A DNA stretch of 64,000 nt from Lysobacteraceae bacterium. Lineage in GTDB: Bacteria > Pseudomonadota > Gammaproteobacteria > Xanthomonadales > Xanthomonadaceae. Under the pieces are notes generated by a model. It saw only the letters and a program-made list of their open reading frames with translations. It was not told the origin of the DNA and ran no database searches. The first letter of the stretch is position 1; the number at the start of each line of letters is the position of its first letter. Below, one piece after another: positions 9,403-19,298 of this stretch. Where the stretch lies: the NCBI GenBank assembly GCA_031263725.1, contig JAISFF010000032.1:35439-99438 (forward strand). The letters run 5' to 3'. The position numbers and the translations under genes were made by a program.

Positions 9403-9918
9403 ATGCGTGGCTTGATGATGTCCTGGCTGGGGCTGGGATTGAGTGGCCTGTTGGTTTCGGCACAGGCGCGGGAACCCGTGCCGGATCGATTGAGCGGTAC
9501 CTACCGCGTCGTCGGCCTGGAGGCTTTCTGGGATGGAAATGGCGCACCCGAGAGGCTGCCGGAGGACCATGCGCAGATGCTGGCGGCTCTGAAGGCTTGC
9601 CGGGTTCATGTGGCGGCGGCTGACGAGGAAAGCTGGCGCTACCGGATGGAATGCGATGAGGCGGGCGGGAACGATGTCGTTCATGATGTCGGCCTGGAGC
9701 GCTGGCAAGGGATGAGCGCGGCCGAGGTATTCGCGGAAGTCGCCCTCGGTCCGGGAGATCAATGCGGCGTGGGCTTCCTGGTTTTCTGTGCCGCCGAACC
9801 CGGCAAGCCGGTCTTCGACGCGGGACGGAACATGCAGATAGGCCTGGTTCCTTCGAATGGCTATTTCGTCGTCAATCCGAACAGTGGAATCGTCGAGTTG
9901 CGGCGGACCGGACGTTGA
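9403..9918 (+). CDS. Exported protein of unknown function, paralogue of the next gene
   Basis: A 171-residue protein with a signal peptide (MRGLMMSWLGLGLSGLLVSA then QA). The mature part starts 'DRLSGTYRVVGLEAFWDGNG' and ends 'IVELRRTGR'. The same layout, 'LSG-YR-VGL' near the start and a hydrophobic strand then 'LKR' near the end, appears in the gene downstream, so the two are diverged tandem duplicates. No known domain recognised. A GGGGAGGGA ribosome binding site precedes the ATG. Confidence 0.75.
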   Translation: MRGLMMSWLGLGLSGLLVSAQAREPVPDRLSGTYRVVGLEAFWDGNGAPERLPEDHAQMLAALKACRVHVAAADEESWRYRMECDEAGGNDVVHDVGLERWQGMSAAEVFAEVALGPGDQCGVGFLVFCAAEPGKPVFDAGRNMQIGLVPSNGYFVVNPNSGIVELRRTGR

Positions 9919-10047
9919 TCGGCCCTGTGCACCGGTTGCATCCGCGTTCCTGTCGCGGATGCGAAGGGCGGCGCGGATTCGGGGCATGGTGCGCCTGCGG
10001 GGAAGTTTCGGTGATTGCTTGTCCGTCGATATGGGGTCGAGGATGAT

Positions 10048-10587
10048 ATGAAAAACGCATTCTGGGTGGCGGTATTGATCGCGGCGAGCCTGCCGGTGCA
10101 GCGCCTTGCCCAGGCTTCCACGCCAGACTTGCTGAGCGGCGCCTATCGCCCTGTGGGCCTGCAACTGGGACGGGACCGCAATGCGGATGGAAGCTGGAAC
10201 CACTCCCCGGAATATCAGGTGGTGGATGAAGCGCGCCGTCTGTATCTGCATGTCGGTGCCGATGGTCCCGATCGCTGGATCGCCTGGATCGAGGAGGACG
10301 GTCGGTCGGGCGATAACAGATTGACGTTGCGGGAAGTGAGTGCGGCAACCACGGCGGAAATCGTGCGGGAATGGAACACGATGAAATCCGGCGCGAGCGC
10401 ATCTTCGGCGCAGTGCGCCGCCACAGCCACCGTGATGGTCTGTTGTATCGCCACTGCGCCGGACGATGCCTCGCAGTCCGATGAGCGGCCGCCGCCGGAT
10501 CCGTCATCGGTCCACTACGTGATGATCGTCCTCGACGAGGGCTATTACGATCTGAAGCGTCTGGACGATGTTTCCGTCCCGGATTGA
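10048..10587 (+). CDS. Exported protein of unknown function, paralogue of the previous gene
   Basis: Starts at the ATG at 10048, which has GAGG upstream and directly yields a signal peptide ([20 protein letters not shown] then AQA). 179 residues. '[20 protein letters not shown]' and '[15 protein letters not shown]' match the same positions of the gene at 9403, but overall identity is low. Cys-rich centre ([12 protein letters not shown]) suggests export to an oxidising compartment. Its last 43 bases overlap the end of greB on the other strand. Confidence 0.72.
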   Translation: MKNAFWVAVLIAASLPVQRLAQASTPDLLSGAYRPVGLQLGRDRNADGSWNHSPEYQVVDEARRLYLHVGADGPDRWIAWIEEDGRSGDNRLTLREVSAATTAEIVREWNTMKSGASASSAQCAATATVMVCCIATAPDDASQSDERPPPDPSSVHYVMIVLDEGYYDLKRLDDVSVPD

Positions 10588-11114
10588 AGCGGCTCCCCGT
10601 CGTGGCATGACGGGGTTGCGTACCCGACCGCGATGATGGCGAAACGATGCGGCCCGCTCGGCAATTGCGCTTCGAACTCGTCATCGAGCCGTTTCTTCAG
10701 CATGCTCCGGGCCAGCGGCGAATCGATGCTGATCCAGCCGAGCGCGGCGTCGGTCTCGTCCGGCCCCACGATGCGGTAGCGCGTGGTTTCGCCATTCTCG
10801 ATGTTCTCCAGTTCCACGAATGCGCCGAAGAACACGGCACTCGCGTCGGCGGGCCGGGTATCCACCACGCGCAGCGCCTCCAGCCGCCTGCTCAGGTAAC
10901 GCACGCGGCGATCGATCTCGCCGAGCTGTTTCTTGCGATAGGTGTACTCGGCGTTCTCCGAACGATCGCCTTCGGCGGCCGCTGCCGCCAGCGCCTTGAC
11001 CACGTCCGGCCGCCGCAACCGCCACAGTTCGTCCAGCTCCCGCTTGAGGCGGACATGCCCTTCGGAAGTGATCAGCGCGGTACTTTTTTCGGCAGGGGGA
11101 CGCCAGCGGGACAT
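10545..11114 (-). CDS. greB: Transcription elongation factor GreB
   Basis: Rescues backtracked RNA polymerase by stimulating transcript cleavage. The N-terminal coiled coil carries the catalytic acidic tip in '[23 protein letters not shown]'; the C-terminal FKBP-like domain has '[21 protein letters not shown]' and '[19 protein letters not shown]'. At 189 residues it is about 25-30 longer than usual. The extra tail (after '[11 protein letters not shown]') is Ser/Thr/Arg-rich, lies partly antisense to the neighbouring gene, and probably arose by loss of the original stop. Confidence 0.93.
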   Translation of the reverse strand: MSRWRPPAEKSTALITSEGHVRLKRELDELWRLRRPDVVKALAAAAAEGDRSENAEYTYRKKQLGEIDRRVRYLSRRLEALRVVDTRPADASAVFFGAFVELENIENGETTRYRIVGPDETDAALGWISIDSPLARSMLKKRLDDEFEAQLPSGPHRFAIIAVGYATPSCHDGEPLQSGTETSSRRFRS

Positions 11115-11196
11115 GATGGCAACAATGACGGAAAACGGAGGGAATGCCGACGGAATCGGAAGCTGCTTATTGTAGCCGCCGGTGCGTAGGCCGGAT

Positions 11197-11976
11197 TCAA
11201 TGCCGGCCGGACCAATGATGCCAGATCAGGTTCACCGCCATCGCCAGCGTGACGATGAGAAATACCGGATGGATGAACCTGGAGCCGGCATCGATGGCGA
11301 TGCGCGATCCGATGAAGGAGCCGAGCATCAAAGCGGCGCCCATCGACAGTCCCAGCGCCCAGTCCACATTGCCGCCGCCGATGAACACGGTCAGCGCCGC
11401 CGCCGCGCTGACCAGACTCATCACCCTGGCGACACCGCTTGCATGCAGCAGGTCCAGCGGATACAGCAGCAGCGAGGAGACGGTCCAGAAGGTGCCTGTT
11501 CCGGCGCCGATGATGCCATCGTAGAACCCGAGCACGCCGCCTTGCGGCCACTGCCGCCAGCGGTGGGTGATCTGGCCGGCATCGGGCGGACTGCGCGGTG
11601 ACCGGTCGATCAGCATATAGGCACCGCAGAGCAGGACGATGATCGGCAATATCCTGTTCAACCATTCCGGCGCAATCCAATGCACGGTTGCCGCGCCGGC
11701 CAATGCGCCGGCCACGGTGGCGAGGATGCCGTTGCGCCACTGCGAAGGCCTGAACAGTCCGCGGCGGTAGAAGGCGGTACTGGAGACCAGCGAACTGAAG
11801 GACAGCCCCAGCTTGTTGGTGCCCAGCGCCAGGTGCGGCGGAATGCCGGCGGTCAGCAGGGCGGGAATGGTCAGCAGTCCGCCACCGCCCGCGATGGCGT
11901 CGATGAAACCGGCCAGGAATGCGACCGCCGCGAGAATCGCGATGGTCGGAATGCTCAACGTCGGTTCAAAAGGCAT
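11197..11976 (-). CDS. TauE/SafE family (TSUP) membrane permease
   Basis: A 259-residue integral membrane protein of the TSUP family, linked to export or uptake of sulfite, sulfoacetate and other organic anions. Two similar halves are visible: '[20 protein letters not shown] ... ALGTNKL' and '[19 protein letters not shown]'. About eight hydrophobic helices. The substrate cannot be inferred; neighbours do not belong to a sulfur pathway. Confidence 0.9.
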   Translation of the reverse strand: MPFEPTLSIPTIAILAAVAFLAGFIDAIAGGGGLLTIPALLTAGIPPHLALGTNKLGLSFSSLVSSTAFYRRGLFRPSQWRNGILATVAGALAGAATVHWIAPEWLNRILPIIVLLCGAYMLIDRSPRSPPDAGQITHRWRQWPQGGVLGFYDGIIGAGTGTFWTVSSLLLYPLDLLHASGVARVMSLVSAAAALTVFIGGGNVDWALGLSMGAALMLGSFIGSRIAIDAGSRFIHPVFLIVTLAMAVNLIWHHWSGRH

Positions 11977-12070
11977 GGCGGCTCGGTCAGACAGGAAGGT
12001 TGTGCAGGCAATGTTCGGGAAGCCGTCGATTTTGCGATTCCCTGTCTACGGTTGCCGGATCCGCGAACCG

Positions 12071-12673
12071 TCACCGTGTCGTCGACGCAATGTTCGCGCC
12101 CACCATGAACGCCGTGCGCAGATGTCTGTCCCAGTGGGCCTGTCTGGCCTGGAGATCATGTTTCGCGGTGGAATCCAGTATGACGAAATCCCTGGTTTTC
12201 ACGCGATCGTGCATTCTGTCTTCGAGCATGACCGTTTTCATTGCGTCCGTTTGGCCATGCTCGTCCAGGTGTCCGCGGTCGCGCCCGGCAATGCAGATGA
12301 CCAGGCCTTTTTCGAGTTGTTTCATGCCGCGTTGCGGTCCGTACGCGAAACCGTATGTCCAGACCCGATCGAACCAACCGACCAGTTTTGCCGGAGCTTC
12401 GGTCCAGAACACGGGGTATATGAAGACGATGGCATCGCTGCGGTTGATTTTTTCCTGTTCCGCGAGCACGTCGCACGGAACGGGCAGGTCCAGGCGATAG
12501 TGGGACTCCCTGCGGTATTCCTCTTCCGTCATATCGGTCCGGAAATCCATCGCGTACAGATCGGAAACCACGTGGCGGTGTCCGGCGCTGTCCAGCCCTT
12601 CGAGAAAACCGAGCAAGGCACGATGGGTGAAGGAGTCTTTGCTCGGGTGGGCGTACACGATGAATATGTTCAT
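12071..12673 (-). CDS. Flavodoxin-fold NAD(P)H-dependent oxidoreductase
   Basis: A 200-residue FMN-dependent quinone or nitro-compound reductase of the NQO1/KefF/MdaB type (flavodoxin-like fold 2). Seen motifs: the N-terminal phosphate loop 'IVYAHPSKDSFTHRALLGF', 'DAIVFIYPVFWTEAPAKLVGWFDRVWTYGFAY' around the flavin, and 'KGLVICIAGRD'. KefF-type proteins regulate potassium efflux, but no Kef channel is adjacent. It starts at the ATG at 12673 with its own leader. Confidence 0.87.
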   Translation of the reverse strand: MNIFIVYAHPSKDSFTHRALLGFLEGLDSAGHRHVVSDLYAMDFRTDMTEEEYRRESHYRLDLPVPCDVLAEQEKINRSDAIVFIYPVFWTEAPAKLVGWFDRVWTYGFAYGPQRGMKQLEKGLVICIAGRDRGHLDEHGQTDAMKTVMLEDRMHDRVKTRDFVILDSTAKHDLQARQAHWDRHLRTAFMVGANIASTTR

Positions 12674-12709
12674 TTCCCTATCGCTCGGTAATTTCTGTCC
12701 GGGGGTGGC

Positions 12710-13990
12710 TCATACGCGGTATCCGAGCTTCTGGAATCGTTTCTCCAGGGATCGGCGCGTTTCCAGGTCGTCGCAGTAGCGCAGCATTTCCTGCAGCGTG
12801 GGGCCGATATCCGCGTATTGCGGCGCATCGCCGCGATGCGGCATATGTTCGGCCGCCAGCGTTGCCCATTCCGGGGCGAGGATGTGGCGCGGCCAGGCAC
12901 GGATCGAATTCATCAGCAGCGCCAGCGCCAGCCGGGTCTGGCCCAGGCCGATGGCGCGGTTTGCGTATGGCATCGTCAGCTCGGGATCGGCCAGCGTGAA
13001 GCCGGGTTCCATGTCCAGGCATTCGCGCAGCAGGCTCAATCCGCGCCGTTCCTGGTTGTCCATGGCGAGCAGGCCCAGATAGACCGGCGCGTGCTTCAGC
13101 AGCGCCTCGCGATCGCCGGTTGCGCGCAGACATTGCAGATAGTCCGCATGAAAATCGATGGAGGCCGAATGTGCGCTCAGGTATTGTCGCAACAGTTCAG
13201 CCGCCGCGGCCGGGTCGCCTTGCTCGTGCAATTGCCCGGCTCGCTGTCGCAGGCTCGCCTCATGGTCGCCCGCGCGCACCAGCGTATCGGCCGGGGCGGT
13301 GGGAGACAGTTTGAATGCGGCATGATTCTGGTAGATCAGATATCCCATCAAATGGAAAATCATAATCAGGGTCCCGATCAATACCACTTTGAATACGATG
13401 TCGACGGGCAGGTAGTAGTAGCCCCATGCGAAAGACGCCATACTGTTCAAGACGGTCAGCGCGCACAATGCGATCAGCATGAGCCACAGCATCAGATAGG
13501 CGCCGCCGAGACGGCGCACGATACCCAGCCAGGTGGCGGGCCTGAGTGCGAATCGCAGGTTGCCATCCATCGCCAGCGACATGGCCACCGCTGGCAGCAA
13601 CAGGACGGCGGGCGCGACCAGCGCGAACGCGAGACGCGGATGGCCGAAGACCAGCAACAGTACCCAGACGATGGAAAAAACCAGCTGCAATCCCAGAAAG
13701 TGCCATACCGCGCCATTGCCCACATTGAGTGCGCGTTCGGGAGGCTGCAGATGGCCGTGCGCGGTACGGTTCAGGCACTCGAAGACGTATTTCCACACCG
13801 CGAACCAGAACAGCGCGCTCATCAGCAAGCCGATGGCGGGCAGATGACTCAGCAGGCTGAACAACGCCATGGCGATCGCGTTGGTCAGCGCCTTCTCGCG
13901 CAACGGATAGCGCAGGGTCTCCGTCCACCGCTTCTGGTACGGCGTTATCGCCGTTTGCCGCGCGCGGACGGCGGAAGGCGGCGTGCTCAT
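12710..13990 (-). CDS. Membrane protein with C-terminal helical-repeat domain (DUF4013-like N-terminus)
   Basis: Residues ~35-225 contain about six hydrophobic helices (for example 'IAMALFSLLSHLPAIGLLMS', 'LVFSIVWVLLLVF', 'IVFKVVLIGTLIMIFHLMGY') arranged like DUF4013 proteins. Residues ~245-420 are a soluble, Ala/Leu-rich helical region that looks like TPR units ('HEQGDPAAAAELLRQYLSAH', 'GQTRLALALLMNSIRAWP'). Function unknown. Its ATG overlaps the stop of the HerA/YjgR-like gene by four bases, so the pair is co-translated and may work together. Confidence 0.75.
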   Translation of the reverse strand: MSTPPSAVRARQTAITPYQKRWTETLRYPLREKALTNAIAMALFSLLSHLPAIGLLMSALFWFAVWKYVFECLNRTAHGHLQPPERALNVGNGAVWHFLGLQLVFSIVWVLLLVFGHPRLAFALVAPAVLLLPAVAMSLAMDGNLRFALRPATWLGIVRRLGGAYLMLWLMLIALCALTVLNSMASFAWGYYYLPVDIVFKVVLIGTLIMIFHLMGYLIYQNHAAFKLSPTAPADTLVRAGDHEASLRQRAGQLHEQGDPAAAAELLRQYLSAHSASIDFHADYLQCLRATGDREALLKHAPVYLGLLAMDNQERRGLSLLRECLDMEPGFTLADPELTMPYANRAIGLGQTRLALALLMNSIRAWPRHILAPEWATLAAEHMPHRGDAPQYADIGPTLQEMLRYCDDLETRRSLEKRFQKLGYRV

Positions 13991-15477
13991 TGCTTGCCGC
14001 CGAAGATGCTCCCCAGGATGCCGCGGACGATCTGGTTGCCGAGTTTGGCGCCGGTGGTGCGCGCCGTCTGCTTGGCCATGGTTTCGATGACGCCCTGGCG
14101 GCGCTTGGTGCCGAACAGCGTGTCCTTGATCATCTGCCCGAAACCGCCTTCCTCCTCGTCCTTGGCCTTGGGCACGCCCGCTTTCTGCACTGCGGCCCGA
14201 GCGCGTTGCGCGAGCATTTCGGCGGCCGATTCACGGTTGATGGCCTGGTCGTACCGATGTCCGACCGGGCTGCCGGCGCGGACCTGGCTGCGCTCGTTTC
14301 CGCTGATCGCGCCCATCCGGCAGCGCGGCGGCGCGATCAGGGTCTGTTGCACCGGCGATGGGATGCCCTTGTCCTGCAGCGTCGAAACCAGCGCTTCGCC
14401 GGTACCCAACTGCGACAGGGTTTTCGCCACATCCAGCTTGGGATTGGCGACGAAGGTCTCGGCCGCGGTCTTGACCGCTTTCTGGTCGCGTGGAGTGAAA
14501 GCGCGCAGGGCATGCTGCACGCGATTGCCCAACTGGCCGAGGATGTTATTCGGCACGTCGTCGGGGAACTGCGAGCAGAAATACACGCCTGCGCCCTTGG
14601 AGCGGATCAGCCGCACCACCTGCTCGATGCGCTGCACCAGCGAAGCCGAGGCATCGTCGAACAGCAGATGCGCTTCGTCGAAAACGAATACCAGCTTGGG
14701 TTTTTCCAGATCGCCGACCTCGGGCAGCGTCTCGAACAATTGGGACAGCATCCACAGCAGGAAGGTCGAATACAGCCTCGGCTTGAGCACCAGCTGATCG
14801 GCGGCCAGGATCGAGATGATGCCGCGGCCGTTATGGTCGATGCGCATGATGTCGCTCAGGTCCAGCGCCGGTTCGCCGAAGAAGCCCTCGCCGCCATCCT
14901 GGGACAGGCGCAGAACCGCGCGTTGGATCGCGGCGACCGATTGCGCGCTGATCAGGCCGTACCGGGTGGAGATGTCCTTGCGTTCCTCGGCGGCCAGGTT
15001 CAGCAGTGCGCGCAGATCATCCAGGTCCAGCAGCAGCAGGCCACGGTCGTCGGAGAGCTTGAAGATGATGTCGAGCACGCCGGTCTGCGCATCGTTGAGC
15101 TCCAGCACGCGCGCGAGCAGGGTCGGCCCCATTTCGCTGACGGTGGTACGCAGCGGATGTCCGAGCTTCGCGTACAGATCCCAGAAAATGACGGGAGACG
15201 CTTCCGGCGCGTAATCGGCCACGCCTGTCTCGCGGGCGCGGGCGTGGATCTCCTCGTCGCCGCTGCCGGGCATTGCCAGGCCGGCCACATCGCCCTTGAC
15301 ATCGGTCATGAAAACCGGGATGCCCAGCCGGGAAAAACCCTCGGCCAGCGTGGTCAGCGTGACCGTCTTGCCGGTTCCCGTGGCGCCGGCCACGAGGCCG
15401 TGACGGTTGCCAAAGCGCGGCAAAAGCTGGACGGGCACATCATCGGTAATGCCTTTGCCAAGCAGAATGGGATCCAT
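13987..15477 (-). CDS. HerA/YjgR-type ATPase (DUF853)
   Basis: A 496-residue P-loop ATPase of the HerA-FtsK superfamily (YjgR, DUF853). Walker A is GATGTGKT at residues 31-38; Walker B is 'LVFVFDEAHLLFDDAS'; the C-terminal 'FVANPKLDVAKTLSQLGTGEALVSTL' block is typical. The last residues are a Gly-rich tail ('RGILGSIFGGKQ'). Proteins of this group are predicted DNA translocases, but YjgR has no proven role. It is the upstream partner of the DUF4013-like membrane protein. Confidence 0.92.
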   Translation of the reverse strand: MDPILLGKGITDDVPVQLLPRFGNRHGLVAGATGTGKTVTLTTLAEGFSRLGIPVFMTDVKGDVAGLAMPGSGDEEIHARARETGVADYAPEASPVIFWDLYAKLGHPLRTTVSEMGPTLLARVLELNDAQTGVLDIIFKLSDDRGLLLLDLDDLRALLNLAAEERKDISTRYGLISAQSVAAIQRAVLRLSQDGGEGFFGEPALDLSDIMRIDHNGRGIISILAADQLVLKPRLYSTFLLWMLSQLFETLPEVGDLEKPKLVFVFDEAHLLFDDASASLVQRIEQVVRLIRSKGAGVYFCSQFPDDVPNNILGQLGNRVQHALRAFTPRDQKAVKTAAETFVANPKLDVAKTLSQLGTGEALVSTLQDKGIPSPVQQTLIAPPRCRMGAISGNERSQVRAGSPVGHRYDQAINRESAAEMLAQRARAAVQKAGVPKAKDEEEGGFGQMIKDTLFGTKRRQGVIETMAKQTARTTGAKLGNQIVRGILGSIFGGKQ

Positions 15478-15600
15478 ACGCGCCTCCGGAAACGGCGCTG
15501 GGATTCTACCTCGCAGTCCCCCCGGACCACCAACCGAGCTTGCCCGGGATAGACGGCACGGCTACGCTTGCCGGATTCAATTCCAGCCAGTTACAACCGA

Positions 15601-17172
15601 ATGCCCAGTTTGCAGTACGTTTCCCGCGTCCTTTCGTTTTCCCTTGCCATCGGATTGTCGCTGTCGTTGTTTCCAGCCCAGGCGCAACGTGTCTCCGCCC
15701 GCGACCGGACCGCGATCGAAGCCCTGAACGGGCGCATGGCCGCCGCCGAGCAGCGCTATCGCAATGCCCTGGTACGGGTGGGCAACAACGATCCCAGGGG
15801 CGTGCAGGAGAGCAACGCGGCACTGGAAGACATGGAAGATGTCATGGCCGATTGCGCCAGGCAGCGGCATTGCCCGGTCTCGGACCTGCTGGCCACGTAC
15901 AAGCGCCTGCTGAAGACCGAAATCGACAATCGCGGACGCGATTCCGGCGGGTTCGAAGAGGAGGACGAACTGCTTGCCGTGGATTCCGACCACGATCTGG
16001 CCGCCGACGGCAATCTCCCGGAAGCGTTGCGCGCGGCGGCGATCTACAACGACCAGCGGCACGCCTTCGACCGCATGGTCGAATACAACCCGGCGATCCA
16101 GGCCGGTATCCGCCGCTGGTTGACCGATATGCGGCCGTCGCTGATGAACAGCTACGAGAACTACCAGAACCTGCGTTCGATCATGTGGCCGCGCTGGGAA
16201 CAGGCGGGCCTGCCCGAAGCGTTGCTGTTCGGGATCATGGCCAAGGAGTCCAACGGCCGCGTGCATGCCGCCTCGCGCAGCGGCGCGGCCGGATTGATGC
16301 AGTTCATGCCGGCGACCGGTCGCCGTTTCGGCATGGGACCCGATGGAACCGGATTCGACACCCGCTACGATCCGGATGCGTCGGCTGTGGCCAGCGCCGC
16401 CTACATCAATGAGCGCATGGGCGAGCTGAACCGCAACATCGAATATGCGCTGGCCGGCTACAACGGCGGCGAGGGCCGCGCCCTGCGCATGTTCAACCAG
16501 TCCGGCGGCGCCAGCTTCTGGACGCAGTCGGTCTACGAGCAGTTCCCGGCCGAGACCAAGGACTATGTGCCGATGGTGATCGCGGCGGCGTGGCTGTTCC
16601 TGCACCCGCGCCAGTACGGCATCGAGTTCCCGCGCGTCAACGTGCAACCGGCCACGCTGCGCCTGGCCAGACAGACCTCCATCTACGAGCTGACCATCTG
16701 CCTCGGCAATGCCGGCACGCGCGATGGCTACATGCGCACGCTGCGCAACCTCAATCCCCGCTACGAGGCGGATGCCTGGATTCCCGCCGGCACCCAGCTC
16801 AATGCCAACAACCGCATCGTCAGTCTCTACAACCGTCATTGCGTCAACGGTCAGCGGGCGGAACTGGCGCGCACGCTGATGGCTGCCGATATCAGTGCGG
16901 CACTGATACGGCCGACACCGCTCAGCGGCAGTGTCGCGGTCGGCGATGCGACTTCGGTGCAGCAGGAGGTCCCGGCTCCGCCCGCGCCGGCCAGGTCCGA
17001 ACCGGCGTCGCGCGCGCGTGCTTACCGGGTCGTGCGGGGCGATACGCTGGGCGGCATTGCGCAGCGGTTCCAGTGCAATCTGAACCAGTTGGCTCGCGCC
17101 AATGGTCTGCGCGGCCCGCGCTATCACGTCAATGTAGGCCAGACCATCCGTTTGCAGGGATGCAGAAGATAG
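15601..17172 (+). CDS. Membrane-bound lytic murein transglycosylase with LysM domain (MltD-like)
   Basis: Cleaves peptidoglycan between MurNAc and GlcNAc. The start at 15601 gives a signal peptide ending in 'PAQAQ'; no lipobox is visible, so it is a soluble periplasmic form. The SLT domain holds the catalytic Glu216 in 'MAKESNGRVHAASRSGAAGLMQFM' and the 'YALAGYNGGEGRA' motif. A single LysM repeat closes the protein (about 475-520: 'YRVVRGDTLGGIAQRF ... VNVGQTIRL'). The ~170 residues before the SLT domain are helical and carry an acidic stretch. 523 residues. Confidence 0.9.
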   Translation: MPSLQYVSRVLSFSLAIGLSLSLFPAQAQRVSARDRTAIEALNGRMAAAEQRYRNALVRVGNNDPRGVQESNAALEDMEDVMADCARQRHCPVSDLLATYKRLLKTEIDNRGRDSGGFEEEDELLAVDSDHDLAADGNLPEALRAAAIYNDQRHAFDRMVEYNPAIQAGIRRWLTDMRPSLMNSYENYQNLRSIMWPRWEQAGLPEALLFGIMAKESNGRVHAASRSGAAGLMQFMPATGRRFGMGPDGTGFDTRYDPDASAVASAAYINERMGELNRNIEYALAGYNGGEGRALRMFNQSGGASFWTQSVYEQFPAETKDYVPMVIAAAWLFLHPRQYGIEFPRVNVQPATLRLARQTSIYELTICLGNAGTRDGYMRTLRNLNPRYEADAWIPAGTQLNANNRIVSLYNRHCVNGQRAELARTLMAADISAALIRPTPLSGSVAVGDATSVQQEVPAPPAPARSEPASRARAYRVVRGDTLGGIAQRFQCNLNQLARANGLRGPRYHVNVGQTIRLQGCRR

Positions 17173-17421
17173 ACAGCGGTCACGTCCCGGCATGACCGGT
17201 TGGTTCTTTGCGCTGTTACGCGGCCGCCCCGGTTCGGGGCCGGGTTCGTGATGCGCCGCTTTGATCCGGCGTTACCCTTTTTCTGGCATATTCGGGCCAA
17301 TGGTATTGGCGGCCCGATGGATTCGGCTCGGGCCGGCCAGCGGCGCCTGTCGCCCAAGTTGCGGTGATGCCAGGGTCATTCGGCCGGCGGAAAACGGCTT
17401 CAATGGGATGAGCGTTCCTGC

Positions 17422-19263
17422 GTGAAGGGCTACTCGAAAACCGTAATGATCGTTGTCGCCGGCATAGTCCTGGCGGCATCGTTCTGGTACAGCAACGGCT
17501 GGCTGCAGTTGTCCGCGGGCCTGTGCATCTTCCTGTTCGGCATGCAGTGCCTGGAGGAAGGGTTGCGCCTGCTGGCCGGCGGCAAGCTGGAGCAGATGCT
17601 GGGCCGCAGCACCTCGACGCCGCGCAAGAGCCTGCTGTTCGGCATCGGCGCCACCATGCTGATGCAGTCGAGCACGCTGGTATCGCTGCTGGCGATCGCT
17701 TTCATCAGCGCGGGCCTGATCAAGCTCACTGCCGGTATCGCGATCCTGCTCGGCATCAACCTCGGTGCGACCAGTGGCATCTGGCTGCTGGCGATGGCCG
17801 GGCAGGGCTTCAACCTGAATTCGGTCGCATTGCCGCTGGTGGTGTTCGGCGTACTGGCCGGCTTCCTCGGCGATCGCGGCAAGGCTGTCGGCCGCATGGT
17901 GCTGGGCGTCGCCTTCATCCTGCTCGGCATCGATCAGATCAAGTACGGTTTTTCCGATTTCACCTATGGCGTCGATTTCACGCAATACCAGATCGCCGGT
18001 TGGAAAGGGATACTCTTTTTCATCGGCATCGGCATGGCCGTCACCGTGGTGCTGCAATCCAGCCATGCCACGCTGATGCTGGTGCTGACCGCATTGGCGG
18101 CGGGGCAACTGGAGCTGATGCAGGGGTTCGCATTGGCGATCGGCTCCAACGTCGGCAGCAGCGTCACCACGGCGCTGGTCGGTGCGCTGGGCGGCAACCG
18201 CAACGGACAGCGGCTGGCGCTGGCGCATGTGATCTTCAATGTGATTACGGCGGCGCTGGCAACGGCACTGTTGACGCCATTGGCATGGGTGGTGCAGGGC
18301 CTGACCGGTCTGGTGAGGCTGGGCGGCAACGAACTGATCCAGCTGGCGCTGTTCCATTCGCTGATCAACGGCATGGGCGTGATGCTGTTCTGGCCTTTGC
18401 AGGGCGGGCTGGCGCGTTTGCTGAAATGGGTATTGCCCGATCGCAGGGAACCGGAAGTGCTGATCGCCGAGGCCGCGGCGGACGAATCGCCGGAACGCAT
18501 CGGTGCGCGCTACCTGACCGGCAACGCGGCGCAGTCGGCCGACAGCGCCGCGGTGGCAATGGTGGAGGAGCTGAAGCATCTTGGACGTCTGTCCATCGAG
18601 ATCGTCTGCCATGCGCTGTATCTGCCGATGCGCCAGGTCACGCAGCCGCAGATCGACGATGAACTGGTCCGCGCCGCGCCGGAGCGCGAGTACCGTGCTG
18701 TCGAGGATCTGTACCAGCGCTATATCAAGGGCGTGTACGCCGACATCCTCAGTTTCATGGGACGGCTGGACGTGCCTCTCGACGAACAGCACCAGCAGTT
18801 CGGGATCAACTGCCAGATGGCGGCGCTGCAACTGGTGGACGCGGTGAAGGATGCGGAAAATCTGCAGAAGAATCTCGGGGATTACCTGCGCAGGGAGGAA
18901 TCGGCCGCCCGCCGGTTCTATGTCGAGCTGCGCATCCACATGCTGCGGATGTTGCGCGAAATATACGAGCTGGGACGCCTCGATGTGCCTGATGATGCCT
19001 GGATCGCCAGATCGCAGATCATGGACGAGGATATGCGCGGATTCGAACAGGCATTCCGCGAAAGACTGTTCGTGGCGGTACGCACGCAGCAACTGGACGG
19101 CATCCAGATGAGCTCGTTGATGAACGACATCAGTTTCGCCAGTCGCATCATCCAGAGCCTCAGGAACGTGCTGATGCTGAGCCAGGGCGAAGGCAACGGG
19201 ATGTTCCATGATCTGCGGCGCATGACCCGCAGTGATGACGAATATCTGATCGACACGGAGTGA
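17422..19263 (+). CDS. Na/Pi cotransporter family protein with PhoU-like tail
   Basis: A 613-residue membrane protein. The two inverted Na/Pi-cotransporter repeats are clear: 'LLFGIGATMLMQSSTLVSLL' and 'MAVTVVLQSSHATLMLVLTA', each with the QSS motif, followed by 'GSNVGSSVTTALVGALGG'. From about residue 365 on it is cytosolic and helical, like PhoU, as in the YjbB-type phosphate exporters. The start is a GTG at 17422; the nearby ATGs are out of frame. The 249 bases before it contain a GC hairpin near 17224-17238 but no convincing T run. Confidence 0.9.
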   Translation: MKGYSKTVMIVVAGIVLAASFWYSNGWLQLSAGLCIFLFGMQCLEEGLRLLAGGKLEQMLGRSTSTPRKSLLFGIGATMLMQSSTLVSLLAIAFISAGLIKLTAGIAILLGINLGATSGIWLLAMAGQGFNLNSVALPLVVFGVLAGFLGDRGKAVGRMVLGVAFILLGIDQIKYGFSDFTYGVDFTQYQIAGWKGILFFIGIGMAVTVVLQSSHATLMLVLTALAAGQLELMQGFALAIGSNVGSSVTTALVGALGGNRNGQRLALAHVIFNVITAALATALLTPLAWVVQGLTGLVRLGGNELIQLALFHSLINGMGVMLFWPLQGGLARLLKWVLPDRREPEVLIAEAAADESPERIGARYLTGNAAQSADSAAVAMVEELKHLGRLSIEIVCHALYLPMRQVTQPQIDDELVRAAPEREYRAVEDLYQRYIKGVYADILSFMGRLDVPLDEQHQQFGINCQMAALQLVDAVKDAENLQKNLGDYLRREESAARRFYVELRIHMLRMLREIYELGRLDVPDDAWIARSQIMDEDMRGFEQAFRERLFVAVRTQQLDGIQMSSLMNDISFASRIIQSLRNVLMLSQGEGNGMFHDLRRMTRSDDEYLIDTE

Positions 19264-19298
19264 ATGCTGGCGGTTGCCGGTCTTGTACCGGATCGAGC

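Noticed and set aside
17224..17238. GC hairpin after the lytic transglycosylase as a terminator
   Set aside because: GCCCCG-GTT-CGGGGC forms a stem but no T run follows on either strand.
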